Assembly (NCBI GenBank): GCA_030849075.1
Contig: JASAOO010003185.1
Coordinates: 1-27,479, forward strand
Length of the DNA stretch: 27,479 nt
Direction of reading: 5' to 3'
Origin: Zelonia costaricensis
Lineage: Eukaryota > Euglenozoa > Kinetoplastea > Trypanosomatida > Trypanosomatidae
Both the position numbers and the translations under genes were made by a program. Positions within the stretch are counted from its first letter, which is position 1. Every line of letters starts with the position of its first letter. The notes beneath the pieces are model-generated. The model made no database searches, was not told where the DNA came from, and was given only the letters and a program-made list of their open reading frames with translations. Below are positions 11,164 to 22,196 of the stretch, one piece after another.

Positions 11164-14100
11164 TCGGGAGCGAGACTTGTGCGGGAGTCAAGACCGGAGG
11201 AAGAGGCGTAGAAGTCAGAGACGGGACGACACTGTGCGAGAGTCACAGAAGAAAAAGAAAAGAAGGGGAGTGGGACGGAGATTACGCAGAGGCCAACCCA
11301 CAAAGAAAGCGAAGAAAGCGGAAAACAAACGAAGATATCGCTGTTTGGGGAGGGGTGGGGGGAGAGGAAAATCGAAAGCGAATGACGAAGCGAAAGCGAA
11401 AGACGGAGACAGCAACCACTAAAAAGACAAAGGCAAAACGTACACGGAAGTAAAATGAGGAAACTACAACCACACGGCGAAATAGATATAAAGCGCGGGT
11501 GTCTTGCAGAGGGGGGGCGGGGGTCGGTGGGTGGGAGGGAGCGAAACGGCGCGAGAACACCACGAACGAGGACCCGCAGAAAGGAAGCGCTCGGAGCACC
11601 GACGGGCGGCCAGCGGAGAAGTAAAGAGGAGATCGGGGGTGTGGCGGCTTAGACCGGGGGTGCGGGTGCGCAAAAAAAAAAAAGGAAAAAAGGAAGAAAG
11701 ACAGAAAGGCGAGTGCACTAGAAGAAACGAAAGCGAGAAAGAAGCAACGAAGGGTAAGCGGAGGATGGGAAGGGGGGGGCGGAGATGAAAAAATGAGGAC
11801 TCTGAAGTCGTGACCGTGCTGAGAGCGGGGGTGGGAGAGATCGAGAAGGGCAGAGAAAAGGAAGAGAAGACGACAGAGAGTACGCAGACACACTACAGGA
11901 AAAGAAAGACAGAGGCACAAACTATAAGTGAACGAAGAATCGACTTGAAAGAATGGGAACGCAGACGCACACAAGAAGAGGTGGGCACTGAGGGGGGGAG
12001 GGGAGGGGAGAGGAGGGAGGAGCTGGGTGAACTGCGAAAAGACGTGGAGAAGGGGGGACGAAGGTGAGGTGTAGCGGAAGGGGGGAGGGGGCTGAGATAA
12101 CACTGGCCGCACCGCAGTTTCTCGTCTCCTGTCAAATTCACTTTCTTTTGTGTGTGTTTGGGTCCGGGTTTGCTTCTTTGTCAGCGTGTTTGCTTGTTTG
12201 CTTTCCTGAGAACGGAACAGGAAAACAAGACCTCGGGCTCTACGCGGGTGGGATGCGGGGGTGTGCAGGGCTGCGTGCGGAGGGCGGAGGGCGGAGGGGG
12301 GGGACGTAGCGATAGCCTTTTTGGCTCCCTTGTTTGATGCTTCTCCGCTTTTGGGATGCGAGCAACTCTCGCTCTCTCTGCTGGGGAGCTGTGTTGTCCA
12401 ACGATCGTGGTTCTTTGCGGGGTGAGGAAGGGAGGGAAGGGAGAGGAGCTGGGCGAAGGGATTTACGGTGGAAGGCTGCCGACTTGCTAGCCTGTTGCAG
12501 GAGTTGCGTCGTGAGACGAGGGAGCGACAGCACGTGGGATGCGTTTGGGGGACGAGGAGGGAGGACAGGGAGGGGGCGGAACAGAAAAGCACGTCTGCAG
12601 CACGAACCGTTGCGGACTCGGGTGGTGGGGTGCAAGGGGTGAGAGGGCAAAAGGGTGTGCGGGGTTTGCCTGAGGTCTGAGAACAGTGGCCTTATCAGAT
12701 AACACAAGAAGCAGAAAGGTGCGGGCAGCGTGTAGGCGGACAGTTAGATCGCTTGTGACGAGTTGGATGTGTAGAGAGCGGGAGGGGGGGGCGTGAGCGT
12801 GAGCGAGGGCGTTTACGCAGAAGATGCGGAGCTTTAGTGTGGACGGGGTGGAGGGAGGGGGAGGGGACGATGGGAGGGAAGCGGAGGGGTGCCGCGGTTT
12901 GAAGGGCGAGCTATTCCAGTGAAGACTTCGCACACACCGTCGGGCCCACAGCCCTTCATGAGGGTCGGCTTACGCAGTGGCCGAACGCGCGACTGGGGCG
13001 GTAAGCCGCACCTCTTGTCCGTTTGCATGCGGCAGGATTGAGGGGGGGGGGGGCCGCGCAGCGCTGCGACTCCGTATCGCAAGGCATCGAGCGTAGCTGC
13101 GTGCAGACACCAGCGTTCTCGTACTCTCAACAGAGAGAAGTGCACCTTCCTGGGACGCAGCGGTGTGCGCTAGACAGCCTCGGACTGATGCGTTCTCTTG
13201 TATTTCGGGACTCCTTGGGAGGGCGACACGCACGGCAGCTGAGAGGGAGAAGAGGAAAGACGTAGAAAGACCCGTTTTTTGCGCTCCTTCAGGGGGAGAC
13301 AGGGAAGAGGAGGTGGTGGGGGGGGTGGCGCATCTGCAGCACCCTTCGTGACGGTAGCGCCTGTGTGCCGTTCCGTCCGGTCCGGTCATCACTGCGGGGA
13401 AATTGATGAGGATCGTGAAAACAAAGTGAGGCAGGAGAGGCCGAAACACATGCACACACGCACACAACACAGACATACAAAAAAAAAGAAGGGAAAGGAT
13501 GTCGTGATAGGTGGCCTTGGTCTCGTGAACACTAGATGGAGTGGGTAGGAGAAAGGGGAGCAGCAAAGAACTGAAAGCGAGGCGTTTTCCGTTTTCGTGG
13601 ATTTTTAAAGACACGGTCGCATCCCCACCCACCCTCAGTGTCGGCTCTGAATTGAACGCTCGTCGTTGACATCACGAACTGTACGCGGCTCAGCTCTGTC
13701 GCTTTAGTTGTTTGTTGTTGTTGTCATCGTCAATAGTGGGAGTGTGCCACGGAATCCCCCAACCCCACGCCACGCATCGTTTCCAGTTTTGACGATCTTT
13801 CGATCGATCACGCGGTGAACACTTCTACTTGCGGCACAAGTCAGCCTCATGGCACGAGCGGCGATAACCACGCAGACACACACGCAGGTGCACCTGAGAA
13901 AACGGAAACACACTGCACAAATCCACACACACACACACACAAATAAGGCGCACGCTTCACATACGCGGAGGAGAGGGAGGGAAAGAACACAAGTCGCACA
14001 AGAAGAGAGCTCAACGTTGATGAAAACAGATTCCTGCTACTTGGAAGAACAAAAACAATCGGTGAAAGAAAAAAAAAAGAAACGACATCAATCATGCACG

Positions 14101-15829
14101 AGACGAGGGGCTTTATTGCGGTTTCCGGGTGCGAGTTTCGTCTTTCCTTTCCTTCTCATTAGTGAACCATCCACGCGTCCCCGGGGTTGCCGCGCTTGGG
14201 CAAGGTCAGCTGACGCGTCTGTGACGAGGGCTGCGCGGCGTGTGCCCGGGGCAGCGAAAAGGCGGTTTTTTGGGGGAGAAAGGATGCGCAAACAACGTGG
14301 AACCCGTTGGGAGAGGGTGGAGACGGTGCGAGTGGGGGTGAGCTGAGGAAACACACACGCGAACACGCAAAAACGCAGACGGGTGTGGTCTCCTCTCTAG
14401 AGCCGTTAGGGAAAAAAAGAAAGCAGGGCAGGACGGCGAGACGAGAAAAGGGGGAGGTGACGAAACAGAGTGGCAGAGGGAGTACGAGAATGTACAGGGT
14501 CGCACAGGGTACGCGCGGGGAGACGTTATGCCGAGGGGAAACCTCAAGCCTGCACGCGACACACACACAAAAACAACAGCACCGCAGACGCACAGCATTC
14601 ACAAAGTAAAAAGGTGCAAAAAAAAAAAAACAAGAGAAACGATGAGCGTGCATCGAGACAGGCACTGCGCACGGCGGGAGGAGGGAAGGGGGATCGCAGC
14701 AGCACCGGGACCCCAAAAAAACAAAACCGGTGTAGTGCTGAGGGACAAAGGGAAACGGGAAGCAGCGGCACCCCCTCCCCCCTCGCGGGGAAGCAAAGCA
14801 CAGAAGCTCCGGTCACACCGATGACGGCAGCGACTCGGAACACACATGAAAGAAAGAGTACAGCCGCACACCCTCCAGACCAGCACGCGGTAGGTAAAGA
14901 AAACCACTTTGCAGCCACAAAGAAGACGAGGTCGCCTTCACGCAGCATGGTGCTCGCACCGTCTGCGCCAGTTCACCTCGTCAACGGTTAACCAACAAGC
15001 AGACGAGCAAAGGCAAAGACACCTTACCGCAACAAGCCGGGGTGGAGGCCAAGTGCGAGGAAGGGAAGGAGGCAATAGAAGGAACGCACTCACACGTGAA
15101 ATAGGGAGGAGATGGTGGGGGGGGGGGGAAGTGGCTCGGGGGGGGGGAGTGAGGTGAGGTGAGGGACGTTCGCCGTCACCCGAGTTGTGGGAGCAGAGGG
15201 AAAGAAAAAGCGAGAGAGAGAGAGGGAGCACAAACGGCCCGGCTTACGCGCGAGCCGACACCGCTGACGCACACGCACAAGCGCACACAAAGGCAAGGTG
15301 AGAACGGAACAACAGAAGGCCAAAAACACCAAAAACGTTGAGAAGAGGGGAGAGTCGAGAGAGAAACCGGAACCCAGATGGAACCCCGGGAAAGAATGAC
15401 GAGGATGGGAAGGGAGGGAGGGGGGAGAAAACTAGAGCCCTATCGCACATAACCGCGCGGTGTGGTATGCGCGGCTCGAGTGTCGATGCCGCGGGCCGAG
15501 CCGAATCGCGTAAACAGAAACAAAGAGGCGGGCGGGGAGGAGAAAACAGGCGCCTGGACACCGAGTCCTGGTCCTCGTCTCGTGCCCGCGTTTTTAAAGT
15601 CCTCCCCCACGTTCGGTCTCAACGCATTGTCTGCAAGCTCAAACAGTTACACGAAGGGGAGACGACCAGAAAACGAAGAATAAAAAGAACGAGCTAACAC
15701 CTCCGCTCTCTCCCTCTCCAAGACAAATACGCGTGCACATTCACCAAAACACCAAACAGCGGAAACGGAAAAGACAGCGGAGGAGCAAACCAGAAAGCGA
15801 CTATCAACAACGTCAACAACAAGAAAAGC

Positions 15830-16620
15830 GTATTCAGGCAGGGCGGCGTGGGCCCAGCATGGGGCCCGCACGTGTGGAGTCGGAGAAGCGCACCGCTCGC
15901 CATTGACGGCGTGCGCGCTGGCCCACCACACGTACTCGGTGCACGAAGGACTAACGCCACTCCGAGACCAGTAAAACAGGAGAACAAGAGGGGGGGACAT
16001 ATACAGCGAGTAGGGGGGGGGGAAAGAGGCAGCGATGCAATCCATGCGGCGGGGGGGGGGAGTAACCGAAGCGGCCCCGTCGGCTTTGATCCATCGCGCT
16101 GGGGCAACGGACCAAACAGCAGTCGGGTGCGGCGCTCTGGCACGCGGAAAGGGGGACGCCAGGGCGAGACGGTGTCTCACATCGCACAGGCGAGCGACGA
16201 CGCGCGCATTCAGGAGACGAAACGACACACGAGCGGGCAGCTGTGCCAAGGCGTGGGGTGACACCGACCAGCGGGAGAGGACGAGGGAGGCCCACCGGCT
16301 CAGCGCGCTGGCGAGCCTCCCCGCTCGATTCCCCTTGAAACGTTCGCGGCTGCCCGCGCTCTCCATCATTCTGTCTTCCTCTTCACTGCTGTGCGCTCGG
16401 CGTGGCCACTTTCCTTTCTTCCCTTTTTCTTCTTCTTTGAACTCTACTCGGCCGCCTTTGGTTGAGCCCGTGCGGGTTCTACTCATGTGGAGCGTAGCGC
16501 CCGCACGGGCTGTATCAACGCTGCTGCTCGGGGCGATGAGCACTGCCTGCACATCGCCGCCACGGCAATGCCGTCACGACGTGCATTTCTGCAGTGGCGC
16601 CGGTGAGGGTGCACGTGCGT
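15830..16620. other. GC-rich island with inverted repeats
   Basis: A roughly 0.8-kb stretch with balanced strands and high complexity inside otherwise purine-skewed spacer. It includes a perfect 12-bp inverted repeat (16465-16511) and smaller palindromes such as ACGGC-AAT-GCCGT near 16562. Minus-strand frames cross it but start at GTG and match no family I recognise. Size and location fit a degenerate SIDER-type retroposon or a structured 3' UTR element. Neither can be proven by eye. Confidence 0.35.
16465..16511. repeat. Perfect 12-bp inverted repeat
   Basis: Arms AGCCCGTGCGGG (16465-16476) and CCCGCACGGGCT (16500-16511) are exact reverse complements around a 23-nt loop. The arms have ten G/C pairs, so the RNA hairpin would be very stable. 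It lies in the predicted 3' UTR of gene 2, about 1.85 kb after its stop codon. Confidence 0.8.
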
Positions 16621-17160
16621 CTGCATGGAGCAAACAAAGGGACGCCGTCCACCAGCAAAAAAAAGGCCCATGTGGAAACTAGATGGTGTTCACGGGTTGG
16701 GTGGTACAGCCACCCCCCCCCCTCCCGACGCTTGGCCCAACAAGGGCCATGACAGCAGACGGCACGAGATTGATCGGACGAACGAGCAGACAGGTGCACG
16801 GGGTTCTGTGCGGATGCTGTGCGGTGACAAAGACAGAGAAGCTAAAAATGGTCATTAAAAAAGGAAGGAAGAAACTATAAAAAGGGCGTGTGCGGGACCT
16901 CGTGATCGTCGGGTAGAACAAGCTGCACGCAACGCGGCAAAGGTTGAGGGGGGTGGGGGTGGAGGGAGACGCAGTGCAGACGCGTGGACGCACGCCTCAG
17001 ACTGACACAGACACACACACACATGTCGACTACGCTCACCACGAGAGCAGATGTGCGAAGAGGCCCAGTGGAGACGAGGCGAGACCCACCGAATGTTCGG
17101 CATGTACAACACGGACGGCGGTGTAAGGAGTGGCACGAAGCAAAAGGGAGGGGAGGCCCC

Positions 17161-17185
17161 GGGCGGGGGGGGGGGCGGGGGAGGG
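17161..17185 (+). repeat. G-run cluster (possible quadruplex)
   Basis: G runs of 3, 11, 5 and 3, separated by single bases, satisfy a simple four-tract quadruplex pattern. The G-rich strand is the template for the inferred transcription. Confidence 0.5.
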
Positions 17186-18356
17186 CGAAGACTAACAAAG
17201 GGGGAACAACAGAGAGTACACAGAAACACGTCGAAGGCGCGCCGGAGTCGGAAGCGGACTGGATGGGGGGGGGGGGGCAGAGCCGAGTGCGACCCTCGCG
17301 CCGCACGGTGGGGGGGAAGATGGATATGATAAAAGGGAGGAGTCGAGGTCACGGCGGGTCGATCACACGTGGGGGGACGCGTGGTGCACGTCCACTCAAG
17401 GACACACATACGTCACAGGTAGGGGGCGGGAAGGAAGGGCGAACAGGCACGTCGCGCTGGGGCGCGCCCCATACACTGAAACTTCACAGTACGCGCAAAC
17501 AAACACACACACACGCAGAGACACAAGGCAGGGGGTCGGTAGCGGAGAAAAGAGCACCCCTTTAGCACACCGGAAAGGCGAAGAGAAAAAGCGAGGACGC
17601 AGTGGCCCAGCTGAGACGCACTCGCAAGCGCACAAAGAAAATCACAACACACACGCACACACACACACAACCGCATGGACACACCAAACGCGCATATGCG
17701 TCCCAGCGCAAGCGTTCCAGAAGTAGAAGAAGAAGAGACCTCGCACAATGCCCATGCAGCGGCAGGAGAGGAGGGAGTGATACACCCCCCCCCCCTTCCA
17801 AACAATACAGACTTCACCTCCACGCGCCGTCGACCGTGTGCTCGAGTCCACTCCGCTCCACTTTTTTTTCTTCTCGCGTCCGGTGTAGGAGGGCATACCT
17901 CTGTCTCTCCCCTCCCGTCGGCACATCTCGGCAACAGCGCGCCCTTTGCACCCTGCCCTGGGGGCTTGTTAACGCAAACCCGCTCTACCCGGCACGTGTT
18001 GAGGTAGAGAACAATAGAAAAGCGGCGGGCACGCGGCTGAGCGGAAACGAAAAAAGGGGGAAGAGCCCTGCACTAGCTCTCATGCGAGGTGGAAAGGAGG
18101 AAATCAGAACCGTCACGTCACTCGTCGCTCGCAGCGCGAGCGCCACGCAGCCAGGAGTCACCTCGTAGCGTCAAACCCCGCCTTGGCAGCACGACAACAC
18201 GCACACCCCCAAATGGCGGGTGGGAAGGTGACTCACGTGCACAAGGACGCGGGGAAAAGATGTCGATTCACGTGAACTGGAGCATCGCGGCTACGACCCT
18301 TCGCAACGTGATTTGCAAAGGCACAAAGACACACACACACACAAGGAAAAGGCGGC

Positions 18357-19445
18357 TCACTGCCGCGCGAGCGCCGTACGGGAGTTGGGACGATGGCGCA
18401 ATGTCACGGTGAGTCCAGTGTCCGGCGCGGTGATTGTCGTCGGCCCCGCCAGCGCCTCGCGCGTGCGCATCAGCGGCGTGTCGAAGCTCGACTCCGCCGT
18501 GTCCAGCAGCGGGGTGTGCTGCACGCTGCGCACCTCCACCACATTCAGCGTGCGCGGAGTCTGGTTCGTGCGCCCTGCCGAAACGCCGCCCACGCTGCGA
18601 GGCGTGTCGATCACACGCGGCGTGCCCACAGTGACGTAGCCTCCAGCGTCCGGCGTGCTGCCGCGATGCGCAAGGGCAGGAGAGTTGGGGTGGTCAGAGC
18701 GCGGTGTGGCCGTGTTCGAGTACGCGCTGCTCCGCGAGCTGTGCGGCAACCCGTAGGGCGCGCCGTGGGGCGTCACCACGCCACGCGGTGTGATGACGCC
18801 GTGCGGTGTGTGCGGGGTGTGAGGCGTGCGTGGGGTGCGGCTCTTCTGCGCGTAGTCCTCCGACAGCTTGCCCATGAGCGGGATGCCACGGCAGCTGAAG
18901 AAGGCGCAGGTGTTGTGCACCGCACGCAGCGCCGACTCAGCTGCGCCGTAGTTCTCGAACGTGATGAAGGCGATGCGGCGGCGCAGAGACTGGTCCGTCA
19001 CGCGGGCCGTGTCGTTGTGCATCGTCACCTTCACTACAGAGCCGTGCACCCGCACCAGCTCCACAAGCTCATTCTCCGTCACCTCCACCGGCACGTTGCG
19101 CAGGAACAGCTTGTTCATCCTCAGCCGGTCCTGGCCGGCGGGCGTGTCGTCGTGCTGCTGCTTCGCCCACTGCACCGAGATGGTCTTGCCAAACATCGGC
19201 ATGCCGTGTGCATCGCGCAGGGCACGCAGCGCCTCCTCGTGCGTCGCGTACCGCACAAACGCCGTGCCGAGGCTCTGGCCGTTGTGGATGTCGCGCATCA
19301 CCATCGACGAGGTGATGTTGCCGAATGCCGAGAAGATCTCGCGCAGTCGGTTGTCGTCGACCTCACGCGGCAGGTACCGCACAAAGAGGTTGGTGCTGCT
19401 CGGAGTGTAGAACTGCACATCGTTGGCGCCGTTCATGTTGGCCAT
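18357..19445 (-). CDS. Tandem-RRM RNA-binding protein with TP-rich tail (gene 2)
   Basis: This encodes a 362-residue protein. RRM1 covers about residues 17-95 (RNP2 LFVRYL 20-25, RNP1 LGTAFVRY 59-66) and RRM2 about 110-194 (RNP2 LFLRNV 113-118, RNP1 RRIAFITF 156-163). Both RNP1 motifs lack the usual position-3 aromatic. The tail from about 200 carries thirteen Thr-Pro dipeptides (from T204 to T323) and one Ser-Pro (255), with a repeated TPH/TPR pattern at 204-226. Such sites suit proline-directed kinases, so phospho-regulation is a reasonable inference. The upstream open frame begins at TTG. The ATG at 19445 is the first ATG after either candidate splice acceptor, and a second in-frame ATG lies three codons later. 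RRM1 is nearly identical in DNA to gene 1, RRM2 is about 74% identical in protein over its last 70 residues, and the tails are unrelated. It likely controls mRNA fate; targets are unknown. Confidence 0.92.
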   Translation of the reverse strand: MANMNGANDVQFYTPSSTNLFVRYLPREVDDNRLREIFSAFGNITSSMVMRDIHNGQSLGTAFVRYATHEEALRALRDAHGMPMFGKTISVQWAKQQHDDTPAGQDRLRMNKLFLRNVPVEVTENELVELVRVHGSVVKVTMHNDTARVTDQSLRRRIAFITFENYGAAESALRAVHNTCAFFSCRGIPLMGKLSEDYAQKSRTPRTPHTPHTPHGVITPRGVVTPHGAPYGLPHSSRSSAYSNTATPRSDHPNSPALAHRGSTPDAGGYVTVGTPRVIDTPRSVGGVSAGRTNQTPRTLNVVEVRSVQHTPLLDTAESSFDTPLMRTREALAGPTTITAPDTGLTVTLRHRPNSRTALARQ

Positions 19446-19533
19446 CGACGCCGTCGCGCACCCAGGCGTGGCAGGAGCGTGCAGAGGAGGAGGCAGAGGG
19501 GAAGGAATAGAACGGTTCACGGCGTGGTGGTCG
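19446..19533 (-). other. Predicted 5' UTR of gene 2
   Basis: If the acceptor at 19534 is used, the 5' UTR is 88 nt. If the acceptor at 19689 is used, it is 243 nt. Neither version contains an ATG before the start codon, so the same protein is made either way. Confidence 0.55.
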
Positions 19534-19606
19534 CTGGTGACGGTGGGGTCAGCGTAGGTCGATGATCGAGCGGCGAACAAAGAGCAGCAGAGAGAAAGAG
19601 TTAGTA
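19534..19606 (-). promoter_or_regulatory. Candidate spliced-leader acceptor of gene 2 (proximal)
   Basis: On the minus strand TACTAAC (19606-19600) is followed by a C/T-rich tract of about 23 nt. The first AG after it is CACCAG, ending at 19534. Tract followed by first AG fits trypanosomatid trans-splicing. The TACTAAC match to the yeast branch-site consensus may be chance, because branch sites are not strongly conserved in trypanosomatids. Confidence 0.55.
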
Positions 19607-19688
19607 GGGGGGGGGCTTGGTGCCTGGCTGGGGAGGGGCAGGCGAGTATGAATGAGGCAGAGAAAATGAAGGCGGAGGCAGATGTACG

Positions 19689-19697
19689 CTGCAAAAA
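19689..19697 (-). promoter_or_regulatory. Candidate spliced-leader acceptor of gene 2 (distal)
   Basis: The minus strand reads TTTTTGCAG with the AG at 19690-19689. The pyrimidine tract is short, and directly upstream lies a TG/CG alternating repeat. It is a weaker candidate than the 19534 site and may be an alternative acceptor. Confidence 0.35.
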
Positions 19698-19704
19698 TCT
19701 ACCA

Positions 19705-19732
19705 ACACACACACACACACGCGCGCGCGCGC
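19705..19732. repeat. CA/GC alternating tract upstream of gene 2 splice site
   Basis: Eight AC units followed by six GC units give 28 bp of strict purine-pyrimidine alternation, a strong Z-DNA-forming pattern. It lies 15 bp upstream, in the transcription direction, of the distal splice acceptor. Confidence 0.85.
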
Positions 19733-22196
19733 CAAGGTGGATAAGAGAGTGAAGCTCTGGTGCAGCGGGTGGGTCAACCAGTCGTGGAGCTTCCCCGAGA
19801 AAGAACAAGCAACGGCCAGTGAGATGCTGATCCGGGCAGACCGCTCCACCGCACGTTGATCGAGCCTCGCTGAGCAGACGCTATGGGAGACGTGCCCGCG
19901 ACGCAGACGAAGAGGCGAGTAGATATCGACGTACGTGGTGCACGTGCGAGACTTGGCCAAAACTACAGTCGTTCGTGCTCCCCCTTCCCTTTGTTCAATC
20001 GGAAGCGGATGTTGATGTTTCTCGTCCTTCGAGAAAAAGAAAACGAGTGCGAATGCCGGCGTGGCTGTGGCTGCGCTTCTCGTTGTGAATCGACCGCGGG
20101 CAAACTCACAACAAAAAAAGTGCAAGAGCAGCGCTTGCCTGAAGCGGGAGCTCGGACTGTGAATGGCGTGCGGCACGAGGCGAGGGTCGTCGGTAGAGGA
20201 GGAGGAACGGCGGTCAGTGGAGGAGGTGGACCGGGCGTGTCGCTGGAGGGTGTATGCGATGAGGTTCATGTGTCGACGGGAAGAGAGGGGGGGAGGGAGG
20301 CGTGAAAGGGGTACGAGCGAGGAGGGGAGGGAGGAAGGACCAACGACTGGGCTGATACAGCAGGATGCAGTTGCAGTTACGAACATCCGCACTGTATACA
20401 GGAGCAGGAGAGAGGTGGGCGGCGAGCATAACGCCGCTGCGAGAAACAGCGAAATCTGCGCCACTGCTGCGTAAGCCGCCACACGAGATCACGCGCACCT
20501 CCGACGACAGGTCGAAGTGAGGCTCCTCTCTCCCACAGATGTGCCCAGCTCCCGGCAGCCTGTGGGTGCGGAGAGGGTGAGATGGGGCTGAGTGTGGGGG
20601 AGTGGAGGGCGGAGGTGATCTGCTGCCGTGTTGCACGCCGTGTGGCATCGGTGCGCGACTGCAAACTCTCTGCGCGCTTGCAACGTGAGGCATCTTGCTC
20701 CCGGCCTGAGCGTAGCCTAAGCTGTACAGAAGAGGATACGGTTGCACTTCCCTTTTTGTTTTTGTTTTCTCGCGTTGGGCGTACTCATCTTGACTGCCTT
20801 ATCAAGCCGCATGGCTCGCAGCTGCAACCACACTGCACGTGTGCGATGCTTCTTCGCGCACACCTCGCTCTGCGTGTGCATGTCTGTGTGCGTGTCACGT
20901 AGCGTAGCGGCTACTCACGTGCAGCGCGTGACATATGGGCGGCAACGTCCGCAACACACTCATGCGCGTCGTCGCACACGCACACACACATGCAGAAGGA
21001 AGCAAAGCGACTGCACCGTGTGTCGAGCGATGGGGACAATGCGAGTCTGCGTGGGCAAAAGGAAGGAAAGAAAAAAAAATCGAAAACAAGCAAGATGACG
21101 AGAGACGATCATAACTCATGCTGGGTTTTGAGCCAAACGGAGAAGAGCGGGAGAGGCAGTGTGGACAAAGGCGGAGGCGAAAGGACGGGGGAGAAAGAGT
21201 GAGGGAGAGGAGGGCCGAGACGGGGTCGTGAACCGCGCCGCCCCGCGAGGCGCGCAAGACGGGAGCAGCAGCGGCAGATGGGAATCGTGTGAGGCCGACG
21301 ACGAGCTCGGCCACCGGCCCCAGCCCTCTCTCTCTTCACCCCTCCTCCCCTCCCTCCTATCCCGCAGACACCCCATCCGCGTAATTGCCTTTTCCACGTC
21401 GTTGAGTTGGGCTGTACTCGCCGATGCCCTCGCGCCCACAACACAGACGGCGCAAACATCGGAAGAGGGAGGAGGGAAGGTGGGAAAGAAGGAGAGGCTT
21501 CGGGCGTGGCGTACTCAGCTTGCTCACGGCGTAGAGAGAGAGAGGAGGTGGATGTGGTGGCTGGGGAAGTCGTGCGCTTGCGCGTGTCAACGCTTCCATT
21601 CACATCTCGTAATAGTCGAGCAAAAGAGAAAAGTGAGGCTGGGAGGGGGGGGGGTCACGAGGCCCCAGCGAGTCGGCTGGGTGGGGGAGGGGGAGGGGGA
21701 AAAGAGGAGAGACCAGCTTCCTGGCTCTCTCTCGGGGCCAGCTTGCGTACGCGTGCGTGTGTGTGTGCAGGTGCGAAGAGGGAGGAGATGCAGTGACAGG
21801 TTAAGGCGGGGGCGAGGAGCACGCGGAGGAAGGACACAACGGAAGGTGCCACAGAGGGAGGTGAAGAAACGGGGGAAAGAGAGCACGGGAGCTTTAGGTG
21901 ATGTGAAATCGACGAGAGATGAAAGAAAAGAAAGGGAACACAAACACGGGAAAAAGCTTGTGCTATTTTTGTGTGTGGGCGTGTGTACGTGTGTGTGTGT
22001 ATGTTCCTCGATCCGCACACGCGGTGCGATCAAAAGAGAGTCGGCACCGTCGCTCGCAAGCGCACCTTCGTTGCCCGCCTCCCCACCCACCCCACTCCGA
22101 TGTAGGCCCCTTTGCGTCGCCGTCGCTCGCAGGGTTGTGCTTGCAGTTGTAGAATCGAGGAAGCGGGATGAACACGTGCTTGGAAGAGGAGAGGAG

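Larger units (their letters stand above)
11164..18356. other. Spacer between genes 1 and 2, mostly gene 2 3' UTR
   Basis: About 7.2 kb without a supportable gene. The plus strand is purine-rich over most of its length. Long minus-strand frames (for example 11282-12592) translate to Ser/Pro/Leu/Phe low complexity and are composition artefacts. The frame 12970-13632 is less repetitive, but it starts at GTG and no polypyrimidine tract precedes it. The frame 15647-16552 lies in a GC-rich island and also starts at GTG. Because the acceptor for gene 1 is at 11118, most of this spacer should be the 3' UTR of gene 2. It contains short CA runs, many G runs, and plus-strand T-rich patches near 12110-12260 and 13690-13730. 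Confidence 0.7.

Noticed and set aside
11282..12592. 436-codon minus-strand open frame
   Set aside because: Ser/Pro/Phe low complexity typical of a pyrimidine-rich strand. It runs towards the gene 1 splice region and shows no recognisable domain.
12970..13632. 220-codon minus-strand frame of higher complexity
   Set aside because: Best of the non-coding frames, but it starts at GTG, no polypyrimidine tract with AG precedes it, and no family is recognisable.
15647..16552. 301-codon minus-strand frame in a GC-rich island
   Set aside because: It starts at GTG and ends in low complexity. Openness is explained by GC-rich composition.
18393..19565. 390-codon plus-strand frame opposite gene 2
   Set aside because: Antisense shadow of a GC-rich coding sequence; Arg/His/Ala-rich with no domain. 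The same occurs opposite gene 1 (10064-10900 and 10507-11091).
19446..19808. 121-codon N-terminal extension of gene 2
   Set aside because: It begins at TTG, runs through a CA/GC repeat, and lies mostly upstream of both candidate splice acceptors.
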